A DNA stretch of 45,580 nt from Gryganskiella cystojenkinii. Taxonomy: Eukaryota; Mortierellomycota; Mortierellomycetes; Mortierellales; Mortierellaceae. Shown in pieces: positions 11,801 through 22,483 of the stretch (position 1 is its first letter; each line of letters opens with the position of its first letter). The notes under the pieces are model-generated. The model was given only the letters and a program-made list of their open reading frames with translations. It ran no database searches and was not told where the DNA came from. Made by a program: the position numbers and the translations under genes. The stretch spans positions 6,926-52,505 of the forward strand of contig JAAAIG010000105.1 in assembly GCA_015852425.1 (NCBI GenBank). Direction: 5' to 3'.

Positions 11801-12891
11801 GCCTCAGCGGTTCATCATGTCGAGGTTGGCAGACACAGTCTCGAAATTCAACACAGCCATGGAGCAACTAGAACCTTCGATGGCGACCGAAATTGTCCGA
11901 AAGTTCATTATCCAGGATCTCTGTGATGTCTATGTCGAGTTTTCAAAAGTGACACTGATCTCTAGTGATGAGCAGTCCAGGTATCAGAAGCCGGGTATCT
12001 TTTTGACCCTTCAGAGTTGCTTCGATGCCTCACTGAGAATGATGCATCCCTTCATGCCCTTTGTCACTGAAGTGAGTACCCTCCGCGAACAAGGAGAATT
12101 GTTTCTCTTAGTGCCTGTGGATCAAATTACTAATCAATATATGGTGCTCTTGTTCATTCACTGTTCTTTAGGAGCTTTGGCAAAATATGCTTCCCGAGTC
12201 TGCCCCAGCTTCGACCTCGATCATGGTGTCATCTTTTCCATCGGAATCAGAACTCGGATCCTGGAGGGATGAAGAAGCAGAGCAGCACATGGATGTTGTC
12301 ATGAGTGTTATCCAGGCTACACGATCCATGCGTCAGAGTCACCAGGCTCCTGTCACTAAGGACTTGCCATTTACGATTTGGTCCGATGACCCAGCACTCT
12401 TGTCCGATCAGGGAGCTTTGAAGCAGAACTTGCGGTACCTGGATCGATTTGGTCGCATTGAGGGAGATCTCGTCTTTGTGGATGCAACCAATGCCACGGA
12501 GGATGATACTCTAGGAACCTCTGTTTTTGACCCCCAATCGTACGCTGCACATGTGATCTCGCCCCGTCTCAAAATCTACACACCTTTGGCCTCGATCCAA
12601 AAGGCGATCGCGGACCAACGTGCGGACGAAGAGATGCGCGCGGCCGTGAACGCGAATGCGGATTCGAGGATCAAGAAAAAGGAGCAAGAGTTGCAGAGAC
12701 TGGAAAAGAAGCTTGTCAGTGTCCGGGCTGATCTTGAAAAGTTGACGATCAAGATGGGTCGCGCAGAATATTCTCAGAGAGTTCCTGAACAGATCCGGGC
12801 TGCTGAGGGTGAACGCAAAGAAGCACTTCAGGTCCAATCAGAGCATCTCGAGACCGAGATCAAGAGTCGGAAGGAGGGATCTGCTTTGTAG
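8888..12891 (+). CDS. VAS1: Valyl-tRNA synthetase with a mitochondrial presequence
   Basis: Eight exons: 8888-9070, 9188-9230, 9332-9917, 10017-10263, 10357-10476, 10573-10721, 10820-12071 and 12172-12891, giving 1099 residues (yeast Vas1 about 1100). The first 40 residues are rich in Arg, Ser and His with no acid before position 40, a matrix-targeting type of sequence. Class I signatures: [16 protein letters not shown] (HIGH, about residues 113-116) and [10 protein letters not shown] (KMSKS, about 632-636). Between them lies the CP1 editing region with [13 protein letters not shown] and [10 protein letters not shown]. The anticodon-binding domain and a C-terminal coiled coil ([16 protein letters not shown]) follow. 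Intron 5 (10477-10572) begins with GC (GAG/gcaaga) and has a CTAAC branch site; no GT donor keeps frame. The only Met before the catalytic core is the first one, so how a cytosolic form would be made is unclear. Confidence 0.95.
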
Positions 12892-13188
12892 AGCCGTGGT
12901 AGATTGAACCAATAGCATCCTATTTAACCATGCATTCCTGATAAGTGATTGTGGAATATAAAAGAGATCCAGGCACGGGCCAACGTTGGTTGTCCGTCGT
13001 CGTTGAGAGAACCGTATGAGGAAGAGACGACTAACGTCACGTGCTCACCCATGGGTTTGTTTCACTTGCCAGATCAAGTCCTCCTTCCGATGCTGCTTTT
13101 TTTCATTCACTGTTTTTGTTTCCATTCCTTCACTCTCATTCCCCCTCTTTCCATCCCGTTCCTTTCAGGACAATCGAAACCAGAAATA
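12892..13188 (+). promoter_or_regulatory. Spacer and CT-rich leader upstream of the BAG-like gene
   Basis: About 300 bases between two same-strand genes. The last 120 bases (13075-13175) are strongly pyrimidine-rich on the sense strand, as upstream of several other starts in this window. The reading frame of the BAG-like gene is open through this stretch, but the first ATG with good context and a membrane-anchor N-terminus is at 13189. Confidence 0.45.
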
Positions 13189-14469
13189 ATGGTCTCTCCC
13201 GCCGCCAAGAAGGCTCTGATTGTCACCGCGTCGGCGGTCATTGGTCTCACCACCGTCTCGACATTAGCCTATCTTCTGATCCAGGACGATCGTCGTGCAA
13301 AACATCAACGCTCTGTCCGTTCCTTGCAAAAGAACCTGGCCAAGAAACTCGCTCTCGTTGAGAAATCCGTCGATGAATTGATCGAGGGCGATATCCGTCT
13401 TGCTCAGGTCCGCGCCAAAACCTTGAGCACTCACCCGATTTACCCAGGTGACCCTCATGTGCAATTACCCTCTCTCGGACTCATTCCAAACCAGGATCAA
13501 ACCAACCTCGGTCTGGCCATCGAAGAAACCTCGGATGAACTGGTCCGTGAACGCATGCTGGGTCTCGCTCAGGATCCCGCAAAAGTCCGTCAGGGTTACA
13601 AACGTCTCGAGTTTTTGATCAACTCTGTGAACGAACGCCTTTTGCGTCTCCTCGAATCGCTCGATGCTATTTCGCCTAGAGAGATTACGGATCTCGGTGA
13701 CGGTTCCGGTGGTATCCCTGCTGCAAATGGGTTCGAGATCCAGGCGTTTGAAAAGATCCGCAAGCGCAAGAGGAGCGACATTGCCAAGATTCAAAAGATT
13801 ATGAATCAGATGGACAAGGTTGCACATTCCATCAAGGATCGTGTCACGGCTGTCGAGATCTATGAACGCAAGGCTGCCGAGGCCGCTGCCGAGGAAGAAG
13901 AGGAACGCAAGAAGAAGGAACAGGAGGAGAAACTGAAGAAGGAGCAAGAGCAGGAACAGGTCAAGGAGCAAGAATCACATGTCCATAGCCATGCACAGGA
14001 TGATCTCGTCCGTGAGGGTGTCTCGTTTGCTCAGGCCGCTGCTGCTTCTTCAGCCGTCAAGACTCTCGAGGATTCAGCACCACAGGAGCATGAGGTCAAG
14101 GCGAACGGCCATGCGGAACATGATCTCGTTCGTGAGGGAATCTCTTTTGCCCAGGTCGCTGCCTCCCACCCTGCTGGAGAGAAGGAGGAAAAGTCGTCCC
14201 GGCACGCACAAGAAGATTCCTCGAAGTCGTTTTCGATGATCTCTGAATCCGAGGTTCTCGAGCCAACCGAGGATCTGGAAAAGATGAAGGAGGGTATCAC
14301 GTTTGCGGATGTCGTCGCTGCCCCCGCTTCTGCCGAGTCTGAAGGTATTGCTGGTGAGCAGACTTCTTCAGAGACCTCTTCTCAGGTTTTGGTCGAGGTA
14401 TCAACCTCTGTCGAGGATGTCAAGACCGAGGTCGAGGATACGGTTGTCGAGGCTGCCAAGGAGCTTTAG
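13189..14469 (+). CDS. N-terminally membrane-anchored BAG-domain-like protein (Snl1-like)
   Basis: Single exon, 426 residues. Residues about 8-30 (ALIVTASAVIGLTTVSTLAYLL) form one hydrophobic anchor followed by a basic stretch. A helical region follows; VRQGYKRLEFLINSVNERLLRLL and FEKIRKRKRSDIAKIQKIMN look like helices 2 and 3 of a BAG domain, with the Arg/Lys-rich third helix that contacts the Hsp70 ATPase. Next comes a Glu/Lys-rich coiled coil (about 225-255), then an acidic disordered tail holding three copies of a motif of the form (V/M)(R/K)EG(V/I)(S/T)FA(Q/D). Topology plus BAG matches yeast Snl1, an ER-anchored Hsp70 nucleotide-exchange factor. ER versus mitochondrial outer membrane cannot be decided here. 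A frame open upstream to 12949 is judged to be leader. Confidence 0.65.
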   Translation: MVSPAAKKALIVTASAVIGLTTVSTLAYLLIQDDRRAKHQRSVRSLQKNLAKKLALVEKSVDELIEGDIRLAQVRAKTLSTHPIYPGDPHVQLPSLGLIPNQDQTNLGLAIEETSDELVRERMLGLAQDPAKVRQGYKRLEFLINSVNERLLRLLESLDAISPREITDLGDGSGGIPAANGFEIQAFEKIRKRKRSDIAKIQKIMNQMDKVAHSIKDRVTAVEIYERKAAEAAAEEEEERKKKEQEEKLKKEQEQEQVKEQESHVHSHAQDDLVREGVSFAQAAAASSAVKTLEDSAPQEHEVKANGHAEHDLVREGISFAQVAASHPAGEKEEKSSRHAQEDSSKSFSMISESEVLEPTEDLEKMKEGITFADVVAAPASAESEGIAGEQTSSETSSQVLVEVSTSVEDVKTEVEDTVVEAAKEL

Positions 14470-14694
14470 AAGATAAAAAAAATATGTATAAAAAAATGAT
14501 TCGATCTTCATTTTTGGTGGCGTAAAATGTATGTTTTGCTTTGATTCTTCGACAATACATTCTCAACGACAACGCGACATTCTCATTGCTCTCTCGCCCT
14601 CTCTTTCATCGTCAACTGCACCCTCATTCAATTTTACCGACAGACAAGAAATCTCTAGGGTCGGCTTCAACAAGCACCAGACCAACACCAAGAA

Positions 14695-15901
14695 ATGCAA
14701 TCCCCCGCCAACAACATCCAATCACCGCGGCCGCAAAGCCGGACAGGAGGACAACAGCAACAGCAACAACAGAACCAGGTCCCCCATGACAAGGAACTCA
14801 TGGCCTCACTCCATGTCTTGCTCGAGCAGCTCAGTGTGGTCGAACAACAGGGTCTCGTCATGTTCCAAAAGATGTAAGAGAACAATCCCTTGATGTTGAT
14901 GGATGAATGACATTGACTACATGGATCCAAGGGCAATTACATCAACACCAATCTGACTTTTTTTTGTCTCCTATTTGTTCTTTAGCGAAGAGTCCTTCAA
15001 GCACCCCTACGCGCAACAGGAAGCTATAGCCGACACAGCCTCCCTCTTGATCCACCTCGACACCCTCACCAACCAAGCTAGAACCACAGGATTCGGCTCC
15101 TTGACATTACTCCCGACCTCCCCAACAGTGGTCTCTACTCCCTCTGCATCGTCGTCCTCGGTCATGATCGCAGCAGGTAGTACCCCGAAACCCATGTTTC
15201 TCTCCCCAAGGATGCATAATCATATCCATAACAATCATAACGTCAGCGGCTCAAGTAATAATACCAATCACCCAACCACTACAGGAGCTGGAGGATCATC
15301 AACATCATCATCATCTGGAGATGTGCAAATGATGTCCCCAGCACCTCTGAGCCTTGTCAGTACGCCCGCCGCCACTGGAGTCGCCGCCACCGCTAATACT
15401 AATAATAATAATAACAATAATAATAACACCACTTCTGGATCTGCAACCACCACAACCCCTACTTCAGGTAGCATCACCACCCCAACAGGGGGCGTCTCTG
15501 CTCCTACGTTTACACCCGCAGCAACAGCGCCGACACCTGCGTCGCCCTTCCCGAGTTCAGATGTCATCATGTCGTCTTCAACACCCGCCGCATCAGGACA
15601 ATTCGATTCTTCTGGAGGAATATTGCCCGGCTCAGGTATGGTTTCAACCCCTGCCTCGGCTGCTGCGATCGCGGCTGCGGCTGCAGCGGCGTCCGTCGCT
15701 GCCTCTGGTACCTCTGCCACAGCATTCACAGTCGGAACACCGGTCACACCTGCGACACCCTCGGCTCAACTCTTGGTCAACCCAAAGACGGCTCTAGATC
15801 AGATGATGGAGGCGCGTCAACGGGATGTTCAAGCCCTGTACTCGGAGAAACGAAAACTCAAGACAAATTTCAAGGTCGCTGCTCAAATGATCAAGCCATA
15901 A
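14695..15901 (+). CDS. Uncharacterised protein: two helical ends joined by a low-complexity linker
   Basis: Exons 14695-14873 and 14986-15901 (GT-AG, phase 2) give 364 residues. After a Gln-rich start there is a helical block (ELMASLHVLLEQLSVVEQQG, MFQKIEESFKHPYAQQEAIA, ADTASLLIHLDTLTNQAR). Then come about 200 residues of Ser/Thr/Pro/Asn/Ala-rich sequence with poly-Asn and poly-Ala. The last 35 residues (ALDQMMEARQRDVQALYSEK, RKLKTNFKVAAQMIKP) form a basic amphipathic helix. I do not recognise the family with certainty. The architecture, short helices plus a polar linker, is common in Mediator and other transcription subunits, and a divergent Med30-like protein is possible but unproven. It lies tail to tail with the SET-domain gene, 243 bp apart. 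Confidence 0.7.
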
Positions 15902-16144
15902 GTCATTTTTTTGGCCTGTGCGAGAACGAGCAATTTCAAATACACACACTCTCTTCGCTTTGTTTTTTTTACGATGAAACAAATTTGCGAGTGAAAAATA
16001 CAATTACATTTGTCGTTTTTTTTTTTTTTTCTGTGCTCTGCCTGGTTGTTCTGATGCTAGTTCTGATGCTAAAATTACAAAATGAGAAAAGGGAAACGAG
16101 GGAAGCAGGGAGTGTCCTGGGACAGAGGACTTTGTTGTTTTTGT

Positions 16145-19100
16145 TCACCGGGTGTATCGAACTGGCTTGTACGCGGTTTCTCGCCGGGGTCGGCCGGCAT
16201 CATCGACGCCATTTGCGGCTATGGCAGAAGCGGGTTTCCGTGAAGGGGACGAAGCTCTGGATCGAGATCCACCTCGGATCTTTCTGTTGACGGCTTCAGC
16301 ACCATCGTTTCCAAGTCCGTCTTGAGAAGCCCAGTGTCGATCCATCTCCTTGCCGTAAAAGACAAACAGCTCCTCCCCAGCCTTTACATCCCGGTTGGTG
16401 GTGCAAATGACCTGGTTCACGACACTGCCTGTTATAAATGACACGCTACCGTTGGGATCCTCGTTCATGAAATGAAAAGGGCAATACAGGGTACCCTGAG
16501 GATCCGTATAAGGTTGACCCTTCTCATCTGTGGCATCCAAAACCGTCCGTCGGTACATGATCGAGTACTGTGAGGCCTGTCCGATACCGTCCTTGAGAGA
16601 ATCAAACTCGTTCTCAGTCATGGGGACACCGAAATAGAATCCAAGAGGTGTTCCTGCGGGGAGATCCCTGACCGCAAACAACCCCATGCCCGCATTCGGG
16701 ATCGAGGATGGACCCACTCGGACAATATCGATCAACTTTGTGGGCACTTGACTGAGATCGAGATCTTGGAGACGTTCTTGCAAGGAGTGGGCATGACCGG
16801 TTCCTCGACCGAGATCCAACGCAAACGCGAAACGATCATGCTCCGGGTTCGGGTACGGTGTGATGCCGGCCGTAGGTGTAGGAGGACAGGATCCATTCTT
16901 TTGGAGATCAAGTAGTGAAAGCTTGTCCGTCACCTTGCTGTCCTCTGCTAGGTCTGAGATGCTCTGGTCCTTGTCCGACTCGGTCTCTGCCTTAACCTTC
17001 TTGATACTATCCAGATCGGGTTTTTGCTCCTCCATCTCGGTATGAACATGAAGACGTTTCCTCGACTCAAAGGAGGAGCTGGCATGATTCAACTCTGGTC
17101 TGTTGCAGTCTGAATTCTCGGTTGATTCTCCTTCAATTACAGCAGTCGATTCTTCTTTCGCGTTGAGGACATTCTTGTTCTTGAGGATACCAAAGCAAAG
17201 AGGCCAATCGCGCTGGACGAGCTGCTCCATCCAGGCGTTGTATTCACTGACAGCGGTGTCAAAGTTGCCAGGTTGGTAAGCGAGTCTGAAATGCGTGCTC
17301 CTACTTCCTTCTGGTTTGAACGGGATAAAGTACTTGTCGCCATTGTTGGTCAAGCAAGCCGATGCCGAGTTCATAGGAGTCTATTTGGTAAAAAAAAGAG
17401 TAAGGACTGTAAGAATCCAAGGGGACGGGACACAGAAACAGAAAAGAAATGTCCGATATCAATTTGTCTCTGAAATCTATGGAATAAACTTACTTTGCCC
17501 GTGAAGACACGTGGGAGACCCTTTTCTGCGCTAAACTTTTTGTCCAACTCGACTGCAGCCATGATCAGCTCCTGACGGGCTGCTGTCCGGTCTGGCATCG
17601 CTCGCAGGGCCAAAAACATCATGTAAGGCTGAGTGTGCCACCGGGGCTTGAAATGCGATCGTTGAGGAGTAGTTGCGCCATTGTTACTTGATGACCGGGG
17701 GAAACTTGCCGACGTTGGCGTGGACGGATTGGTGATGATACCACTACTGGAACCGTCTTTTACAGGCAAAGTGTTTGCAGACACACCACCGCCACCTGCA
17801 TGAAAAGGTGTCTCCCGCATTAACTCTATCCCCGGAGACGCTGGAGGTGAGAACGGTGGCGTAGCTGTTGCAGGAATAAAGGCAGATGGCGTCCTTCTAA
17901 ACCGATTCGTCGGTGAGGCATGCGGTTGGATCGAGACAAAGTTGTGGGTGAGCATCTGAAGTTGGGAATGGAATGAGGACGGTGAGGACGGTGATGAGGC
18001 CGGGGAACCTGAGAGCGGGAATGGTGAATAGAAAAAGTCTGCAGAGGGATCACGCTGTCCATTCTGACTCTTCTTAGGTTGCCGTGGGGTCTTGGGTGTC
18101 TTGGGTGTCCTTGGTTGCTTGGGTGTCCTTGGGGTCCTGGGCTGGTCCTGCTGTGATTGTTGTTGTTGAGGTTGAGACCAATGGGTCGAGATGGACGGGG
18201 GCAACGGCGGCAGAGGATGACTAAAGTAGTTGTTGCCAGAGGGACTCTTCCCCTGGGGGGACAGGGCAACGGGGGCTAGGGTCTTGTTCACATGGACAAC
18301 TCCCTCGGACATGACCTCGTCCTCTTCTTCTTCGTCCTCTTCCTCTTCGTCGGGGCTACTTGTGCTCCTGTTAGTGCTGAGGTTTGGAAGGGTAGCAGCA
18401 GTCATGGCTGGTCTAGGCGGGTCCAGATCCATGTGCATTCCGGAGCTGGGCTTTCCATTGGTTGTTGTTGCAGCAGAAATGCTCACAGCTCCTCCTGGAC
18501 CGATGGCTCTTGCTCTCATGGGAGAGGTTGGCTGGGAAGAAGAAGGAGCAGAGGAAGAAGATATGGGGCCGTTCATGGTGACAGCAGGTCCACCACTGGG
18601 ATGATGCTGTCTGTTTGGAATAGAGATGGACAAGGGATGTTGTTGTGGTTGCAGACTTTTTGAGGTCGAGGACGTCGATTCGATCTCGTTAGAGTCTCGA
18701 AGGGGATGACCTGTAGACCGAGGTAAAGGTGGAAGAGATGCAGCCGTGGATGAGGATGAAGAAGAAGGAAAAGAAGAAGAGGAATGATAATGCAGAGGAG
18801 GGGCAGAGACGGTCTTCGACATTGCCAGACGAGGGTAACTGTTGTTGTGGAGTGGAGGGGGAGGGGAGGGAGAGGACCGTCGAGGACCGTGCGTTGGTGT
18901 AGAGGAAGAAAAAGAGGACGAGGGGTGATGACCACCGAAATGAGCCCTCTTGTTGCTGTCGTCCTTGTTGTCTTGACCCAGGAGGGACTGGGCAGCAGCA
19001 GGGTCCATGAAGGCAGCAGCGCTGAGCATCAACAGAGTGTCTGCAGCAGCAGAGTCTGTTGAGTGACGGTGACCCCGGTTGTGGTGTGGAGGGTGGGGAG

Positions 19101-19473
19101 GGTGCAAGTGCTGAGTGTGGAGTGGATGGTGTTGGTTCTGATGCTGGCTGTAATGGTGCTGAGCCTGGTACTGGTGTGTCAAGGGTGAATGGGAGTGGGA
19201 ATGAGAGTGAGAATGAGGGTGGGAATGAGCAGGAGGAGGATGCTGGTGCGACGAGTGAGCTAGGTGAGAGTGTGTTGTGGGGTGGAGAGGGTGCACAGAG
19301 TGAGCATGTTCATGTTGTTGGTCCATGGGGTGTTGTGAGTGAGAGTATGGATGCTGTTGTTGTGGTTGGTGGTGGTGATGGCGGTCAGAGGTAAGCATGG
19401 AGGAAGAGGGAGAGCGGGTGCCATTGTGCTGCAAGTGAAGTGAAGAAGAAGACGACGACGAAGGGTGCTCCAT
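16145..19473 (-). CDS. SET-domain protein with a long His/Gln/Ser-rich N-terminus
   Basis: Exons 17494-19473 and 16145-17380 on the complement (phase 0, GT-AG) give 1071 residues. Residues 1-600 are low complexity: a His-rich zone (about 40-150, with alternating HSHSHS and HP pairs), then Ser/Pro-rich segments, an acidic run (DEEEEDEEEEDE) and TPRTPK-type repeats. An ordered block spans the exon junction (HFKPRWHTQPYMMFLALRAM to FDTAVSEYNAWMEQLVQRDW). The SET domain is at about 877-1007: NAGMGLFAVRDLPAGTPLGF, then FHFMNEDPNGSVSF in the place of the NHSxxPN motif, and KAGEELFVFYG at the end. No pre- or post-SET cysteines are visible. SET enzymes methylate lysines of histones or other proteins; the substrate is not predictable. 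The variant N-motif leaves activity open. The first ATG in frame is at 19473. Confidence 0.85.
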
Positions 19474-20117
19474 TTCACTTGTGCATGGGATTGGGCAAAG
19501 CAAAAGAAGGGAATGAAAGAGAAGAGAAGGGAGTGAAAGGGATGATGATTGAAAATGAATAAATGCTCCTTTTCTTCACTTTGGACACTGACTGGCAAAT
19601 CAAACAATCAATCAAAACCCAATTGATGCATCACAGTTTTTTCTTTTTTTTTCCCTTTTCCTCTCCCTTTTCAAATCCCGCCCTTTTTTTTTCTTCTCAT
19701 TCAAATCACATTTCGGATTTGATTTGATTTGATGCATTTCTTTCCCTCCTTTTTTTTCTTTGGTTGGAGCACCAAAAAAAAAAAAAAAAAATGTTTTTGT
19801 TGTCAGCAAAACTCAAAAAAGACAGTCACTCGGACCAGTCAGCTCTTTTGAGTCCAGTAGAGCCCAATAGCGACCAGAAAGCCTAGTCGGAGGCATTCAG
19901 CTGTTCCCTCTCAAACCTTAAACCCTGTGCAACACATTCCTTTACATTACCATTACTTCACATAAGCAACTCGCTTTCTCTCTCATCTCTCATTAACCCA
20001 TCCCCGCACACCCCGCTAAGGGTATCTTCTCTCGACTCGAGGACAAACAGAGCTCTGTCTACCAGCCCAGGATGCGGGTATCTGCTGAAAAAAGTGCCAA
20101 GCCTGCTTTTCGACACA
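19474..20117. promoter_or_regulatory. Divergent spacer, SET-domain gene / zinc-finger gene
   Basis: About 640 bases between outward-reading starts. It contains several homopolymer tracts, including an 18-A run at 19774-19791 and T runs around 19640-19690 and 19751, and three tandem GATTT units at 19716-19730. No open frame of interest and no clear TATA box. Confidence 0.5.
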
Positions 20118-21453
20118 ATGCAACTCCGATGCCCGGTCGTTACTTGCAGCCAGACCTTTGACCGTGTTCTCGACTGGTCAATGCATCTTCGAATCCATCG
20201 CAGGCAATTAGACAACTTGAATGGAACCATACTTTTTTTGGGTAGGAGAAGAGACCCTGCTCACTAACGCCCAAAATTACGCTTTTTTTTTGGCCCACCA
20301 ACTCAGAAACGGCGAACGTTTGATACCCCAAAGTCATACCCCAGATCACGCAGACCTCAGGCTCTTACGCCAACCATGGGTGCCTGAACCACCCAATCCA
20401 TCTCGGGACGACCATCAGCACGACCAAAACGCCACCCTTCTACAGAACGATAACAGCGACGACGATGATTATGATGATGATGACAGTAACTTGCTCCTCC
20501 TCGCCTACACTCAGTCTATCAGCCTCCTCCCCTCCGATCCAATCTGGAACAGATCTGTCCAAGTTATCAAACCCGAACCTCGGTCATCATTAACAGCAAC
20601 ATCAACAACATCAACACCATCAACATCATCAACATCATCAACAAGGACAAACTATGTAAGAAACGATGACACTGGAGATAACACAAACGAGGCGGCCTAC
20701 TGTCAGTTCGATCAAGACGACTGTGGCTTCAGCACCTCCTCGGACTGGGTGATGGTTCAACACTACCTCGAACATGCTTCCAGAGTTCCAAGCTATATCT
20801 GCAATCTTTGCCAAGCCGTCGTCAGGACCCTCACTGATCTGAACCAACACCATCTGTTGTTTCATCGACCCCTTGGTCGCGCTTCCTCTGAAGAATTGGC
20901 AGCTCATGACTATCGCGTAATCGAAATCAAAGGCAGCACTCCGCTGGCTCGGAGATTGTGCTTTGAGGACGATCCGGATCAATACATTGGGGATTTCATC
21001 GAGTCTCTTCGACAGACTCGTGCTTGGAAGCGGGCTGCTCGTCTTGCGCGTTCGAGAAAAATGAGCAGTGATCGGCAGGTCGACGACGAGGACGACGAGG
21101 AAGAGATGGACTGTTCTAGCAGGGACGATGATGAACATCAGGATACGAAGGACGCTGATCACCTACAGCTACCCTCCAACGCGTGAGTTTGATACGTCTT
21201 TCCTTTTGAAGAACCTCACCACCATTCTTCTCTGGAGGGTCTTGTTGATTTCAAATTTACATGTGATTTGCAAACTTGACTAAGCAACGCCTATTACAAG
21301 CATCTTCGTTTCGCAAAGGCGCAGAGCTTCAAAGAAGATGAGAAAACAAAAGTGGTCACCATCAGCAATGACGATGATGAATATGAGGATATGAGCCATG
21401 ACCACGAGGAGGAAGAAAAAGAGAACGTGAGTGGAGCAGTAACAGCGACGTAG
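20118..21453 (+). CDS. C2H2 zinc-finger protein with acidic low-complexity tail
   Basis: Exons 20118-20203, 20307-21182 and 21285-21453, about 376 residues. Finger 1 (CPVVTCSQTFDRVLDWSMHL, then RIH) is C-x4-C-x12-H-x3-H, spanning residues about 5-27. Finger 2 (ICNLCQAVVRTLTDLNQHHL, then LFH) is C-x2-C-x12-H-x4-H, in the middle of the protein. Between them lie an acidic Asp run (SDDDDYDDDD) and Ser/Thr repeats. After finger 2 come an ordered helical stretch (LARRLCFEDDPDQYIGDFIE) and an Asp/Glu-rich tail. Intron 1 needs a GC donor (CGCAG/gcaatt) to keep frame; it has a CTAAC branch site and a T-rich tract before cag. Intron 2 ends at ctaag. The 3' end is uncertain: gtgagt at 21427 could be a donor to a short further exon. 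Likely a DNA-binding regulator; targets unknown. Confidence 0.65.
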
Positions 21454-21838
21454 CCAAAGTCGAGGAAACTGTCAAAGGTCTGAGAAGGATTTCACGACCG
21501 GCTCTCCACTCTACGAGTAGAGAGTACTCTTCGCCCTCGTCGGCCTACCTCACTTGATCGTCCAGTTCAATGGCATTGTCGCTTTCGCCCACTAGTCCCA
21601 TGTCACTCTTCGTCAAGATTATCCACGACCTCACCAAAGCATCCACATGATCATTATCTAGTAGACAACACAACTCTTCTGCTCGTCTTACTTGATATTT
21701 TTTAGAATATTAATACTTGATATTTTATGAAGACTATTAGGGTGTTTTAATTACTATGCTGACGATGATGTTGATGATGTTGGTGATGGTGGTGATGAGG
21801 TGGTGATAACTTTGATGTTTGAATAATCAGAACTCGCT
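21454..21838. other. Convergent 3'-3' spacer with GAT/GGT microsatellite
   Basis: About 385 bases between the zinc-finger and methyltransferase stops. Positions 21761-21808 hold an imperfect GAT/GGT trinucleotide repeat. A short open stretch just after the zinc-finger stop could be an alternative last exon, but nothing fixes it. Otherwise no feature seen. Confidence 0.5.
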
Positions 21839-22452
21839 TTACAAGAATCTGCTTCGCCTCTTCTTGGATTTAGACTTTTTCTTGAGCTTCTTTTGCCTCT
21901 GAAGTTCATTCAAGGAGCCATCAATATTGGTGGCAACTCCCTTGGCCATTGAGGCTTCGTCGTCGTCCGTGTTAGCTGCTGTCGTCGACTTGGACTCGAG
22001 CTCGGCTTCTGGTTCCTCGTCCTCTCCTTCTTCGTCGATTTCAGAGTTCTCGACAGGAACCTTCTCGGTCATTTCCTTCTGCTCCACCTCGTCGACAGCA
22101 CCCGAAAGGGTCATGCGCTCCGCCTCCTCAACCTGAGGAACGCTATTCGAGATAGCGTCCTTGGTCTCTGTAGGCACGCCAACGACAACTTGCTCTTCGA
22201 CTTTTTGCTCTTCAACAGGGACTTCCTCTGGAATGGCATGACTAGCCTCGACCTCCACGGTCTGCATCGGCATGGACAAAACCTGATCCAGAGAGTCTGC
22301 ATACTGAATCTTAGGCGATTTAGGACTCTCGGGTGCCAACATGACCAACACCTCCTCCTTGTCATCGTTCTCGTCGTCGAGGTCATCGTTTCCCTCATCA
22401 CTGACGTTGAGCATCTGAAGCGAGTCCTCATCAACTTCTGCCTCTACTTCGG

Positions 22453-22483
<31 letters not shown>

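Noticed and set aside
15268..15747. Long Val/Ala-rich frame antisense to the low-complexity gene
   Set aside because: It is the mirror of Thr/Ala/Pro/Ser codon repeats on the + strand, a typical shadow frame.
20221..20306. Start of the zinc-finger protein at 20221 (MEPYFFWVGEE...) without the first finger
   Set aside because: The upstream exon encodes a perfect C2H2 finger, and CTAAC plus a T-tract before 20306 marks an intron.
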